A stretch of DNA of 64,000 nucleotides from Novosphingobium cyanobacteriorum (GTDB taxonomy: Bacteria; Pseudomonadota; Alphaproteobacteria; Sphingomonadales; Sphingomonadaceae). Within the stretch, counting starts at the first letter, position 1. The number at the start of each line of letters is the position of its first letter. Below are positions 62,071 through 64,000 of this stretch, piece by piece. Location: assembly GCF_029436685.1 (NCBI RefSeq), contig NZ_JAROCY010000002.1:124001-188000 (forward strand). The letters run 5' to 3'. A program made the position numbers and the translations under genes. The notes under the pieces were generated by a model. It was not told the origin of the DNA and ran no database searches. It saw nothing but the letters and a program-made list of their open reading frames with translations.

Positions 62071-63215
62071 CCCATTACCTCCGCAAGCGTGGCGGCCAGT
62101 GCATCGACATCGGCGGCCGTGGCGTTGAGCGTCAAGGAGATGCGCAGCCGGCTGGTGCCCTGCGGCACGGTGGGCGGACGAATGCCACGCACGTCGAAGC
62201 CTTTGATCTGAAGCCCTGCGGCAACGGCCATGGTGCGCGCATCTTCGTGCAGAACCAGCGGCAGGATCTGCGATCCGGTGGCCTGCGCACCAAGCGGCGC
62301 AAGCACGCGTTCGGCATGATCGACCAGGCGATGCAGGTCATCGCGGCGCTGCGGCTCGTCTGCCAGCATGCGGATGGATTCCCGCACCGCCGCTGCCACC
62401 AGCGGGCTGGGCGCGGTGGAAAAGATGAACGGGCGGCCGCGGTTGACCAGGAAATCGCGCACGATGCGGGGTGCAATCACCAGTGCGCCTTCGCAGCCCA
62501 GCGCCTTGCCGCAGGTGCGCAGCACGATGGTGTCGGCGCGGCCATCGAGCGTGGCGGCAAGGCCCCGGCCCTGTGGCCCGAACACGCCGGTGGCATGGGC
62601 CTCGTCGATCAGCATGATCGCATCGTGGCGTTCGGCCACCTGCGCCATGGCGGCAACCGGCGCCATGTCTCCATCCATCGAATAGAGCGTTTCGAACGCC
62701 AGCCACACGCGGCCGGTGTTGCCCTTGGCCCGCCATTCGCGCGCGGCGTCGTCAAAGCTTTGCGGATCGTTGTGGTGCGCGCTGACCGAGGCGGCCCGGG
62801 TCAGCCGCAGGCCTTCGTGCATCGAAGCGTGGACGAGTTCGTCATAAACGATGAGGTCGCCCCGCTGCGGCAGGGTGGAAAGCAGGGCCACGTTGGCGGC
62901 ATAGCCGGCAGAAAAGAACAGCGCGCTTTCGGCGCCGAAGAAGCGCGCGGCTTCCTCTTCCAGCAGTTCATGCTCGGGATCGTTGCCGCGCAGCAGGCGC
63001 GATCCGCCCGAGCCGAGCGGCACGCCGCGCGCGATCGCATCCTGCACCGCCGCTGCAAGGCGCGCGCTTGAGGACATGGCCAGGTAATCGTTCGAAGCGA
63101 AATCCGCGCCCCTGCGCGGGGCAAGCGCACGCATCCGCGCCTTTTCGCCCAGCGCGGCAAGATCGGCGGTGTGCGCCGACCACAGCGAGCCGCTGCGCGT
63201 GGTTGCGTCGGCCAT
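62067..63215 (-). CDS. bioF: 8-amino-7-oxononanoate synthase
   Basis: A 382-residue PLP enzyme that condenses pimeloyl-thioester with alanine. FASNDYLAMS, GSGGSRLLRGNDPEHELLE, LIDEAHATGVFGPQGRG and the PLP lysine motif TCGKALGCEGA are present; the last usually reads TFGKALGGSGA, a minor variant. ATG overlaps the bioB stop (TGATG). Length is normal. Confidence 0.94.
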   Translation of the reverse strand: MADATTRSGSLWSAHTADLAALGEKARMRALAPRRGADFASNDYLAMSSSARLAAAVQDAIARGVPLGSGGSRLLRGNDPEHELLEEEAARFFGAESALFFSAGYAANVALLSTLPQRGDLIVYDELVHASMHEGLRLTRAASVSAHHNDPQSFDDAAREWRAKGNTGRVWLAFETLYSMDGDMAPVAAMAQVAERHDAIMLIDEAHATGVFGPQGRGLAATLDGRADTIVLRTCGKALGCEGALVIAPRIVRDFLVNRGRPFIFSTAPSPLVAAAVRESIRMLADEPQRRDDLHRLVDHAERVLAPLGAQATGSQILPLVLHEDARTMAVAAGLQIKGFDVRGIRPPTVPQGTSRLRISLTLNATAADVDALAATLAEVMG

Positions 63216-64000
63216 CAGGCGGCGCAGCCCCCGCTGCAGCCCCCCACTGCCTTTTGCGCGCGCATCGGCTCTTCACCCTCCATTGGCTTCAGGCCGAGGC
63301 GGGCAAACATCGCGGCGTCGGCATCGTCGCCGGCGTTGGCAGCCGTCAGCAGCTTGTCGCCGGTGAAGATCGAGTTGGCGCCGGCCATGAAGCACAGCGC
63401 CTGCGTGGCCTCGCTCATGCTTTCGCGGCCTGCGGAAAGGCGGACCATCGACAGTGGCATGGTGATGCGCGCCACGGCGATGGTGCGCACGAATTCGATG
63501 TCGTCGATCTTGGCGAGCGGCGTATCGGCCAGCATGTTGCCCAGCACGGTGCCCTTGATCGGCACCAGCGCGTTCACCGGCACGCTTTCGGGATGCTGTT
63601 CCAGCGTGGCGAGGGCATGGACGAAGCCGACGCGATCGGCGCGGGTTTCACCCATGCCGACGATGCCGCCCGAACATACGTTGATCCCGGCGTTGCGCAC
63701 GGCGTCCAGCGTCTGCAGCCTATCGGCGAAGGTGCGCGTGGTGATCACTTCCTCATATCGCTCGGGCGAGGTGTCGATGTTGTGGTTGTAGTAATCCAGC
63801 CCGGCTTCGGCCAGCTGCGCCGCCTGCGAAGGGGTGAGCATGCCCAGCGTCATGCAGGTTTCCATGCCCATTTCGCGCACGCCCTTCACCATGGCGATGA
63901 TCGCGGGCATGTCGCGCTCCTTGGGATTGCGCCACGCGGCGCCCATGCAGAAACGCTTGGACCCGGCATCGCGGGCCTGGGCCGCGCTTTGCAGCACGGC
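63215..64000 (-). CDS. bioB: Biotin synthase, C-terminal part (partial)
   Basis: The last 261 residues of BioB; the N-terminus with the radical-SAM CxxxCxxC lies past the right edge. The enzyme inserts sulfur into dethiobiotin. Visible motifs: [73 protein letters not shown] and [17 protein letters not shown], which include the [2Fe-2S]-ligand cysteines and Arg. It ends in a short Gly-Cys tail (GGCSGGCAA) often seen in proteobacterial BioB. First gene of the biotin operon. Confidence 0.95.
   Translation of the reverse strand, partial: AVLQSAAQARDAGSKRFCMGAAWRNPKERDMPAIIAMVKGVREMGMETCMTLGMLTPSQAAQLAEAGLDYYNHNIDTSPERYEEVITTRTFADRLQTLDAVRNAGINVCSGGIVGMGETRADRVGFVHALATLEQHPESVPVNALVPIKGTVLGNMLADTPLAKIDDIEFVRTIAVARITMPLSMVRLSAGRESMSEATQALCFMAGANSIFTGDKLLTAANAGDDADAAMFARLGLKPMEGEEPMRAQKAVGGCSGGCAA

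Overview
The window looks like an ordinary, GC-rich chromosomal segment of an alphaproteobacterium, most likely a sphingomonad (Novosphingobium/Sphingomonas-like). This is inferred from protein style, from sphingomonad-type intergenic repeats (about 19453-19596 and 32065-32300) and from combinations such as hisC-tyrA, brnT-brnA and glnK-amtB behind a sigma-54 promoter. No rRNA, CRISPR array, integrase or transposase was seen. One tRNA gene is present, tRNA-Leu(GAG).

Layout. 1-5466: the 5' end of nadE, prs, two short RTX (calcium-binding nonapeptide) proteins, two GST-like genes and a small membrane protein. 5615-11164: a large RTX protein, an AraC regulator, a hisN-like phosphatase and an NAD(P)-binding protein. 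11213-14003: bacterioferritin and its ferredoxin behind a Fur-type dyad, metA with a structured leader, and a brnT-brnA toxin-antitoxin operon carrying a third coupled gene. 14256-19429: rpmI-rplT, an AraC regulator and pheS-pheT. 19641-25462: paired lipoproteins, an aldose-epimerase-like gene, prfC, a hydrolase and an EEP phosphatase that appears to start at CTG. 25577-31999: glnK-amtB, a GGDEF-EAL-PilZ protein and hisC-tyrA. 32358-38174: a small low-GC patch, a divergent Nramp transporter, plsC-like, ydcF-like, ftsX-ftsE and a zinc-ribbon membrane protein. 38280-45071: tRNA-Leu, a secreted TonB-C-terminal protein, a chemoreceptor, the copper genes copA-copB with divergent copC, and a peptidyl-prolyl isomerase.

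45211-61448 is the accessory heart of the window: a surface-polysaccharide export and modification cluster. It encodes a Wza/KpsD-like outer-membrane lipoprotein, a KpsM-like permease with a long extra N-terminus, a KpsT-like protein in which every ATP-binding and hydrolysis motif is degenerate, and a KpsE-like co-polymerase. Around these lie two sulfotransferase-like proteins, a methyltransferase-like protein, an 831-residue GSCFA/TPR-like protein, an unrecognised 815-residue protein, a pectate-lyase-like beta-helix protein and a divergent glycoside-hydrolase-like lipoprotein. Together they suggest export of a sulfated or otherwise modified polysaccharide by an ABC-type machine whose local ATPase subunit looks catalytically dead. 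This is the best candidate for an undescribed system here.

61450-64000 is a biotin operon, bioB-bioF-bioD, on the minus strand, with bioB running off the right edge.
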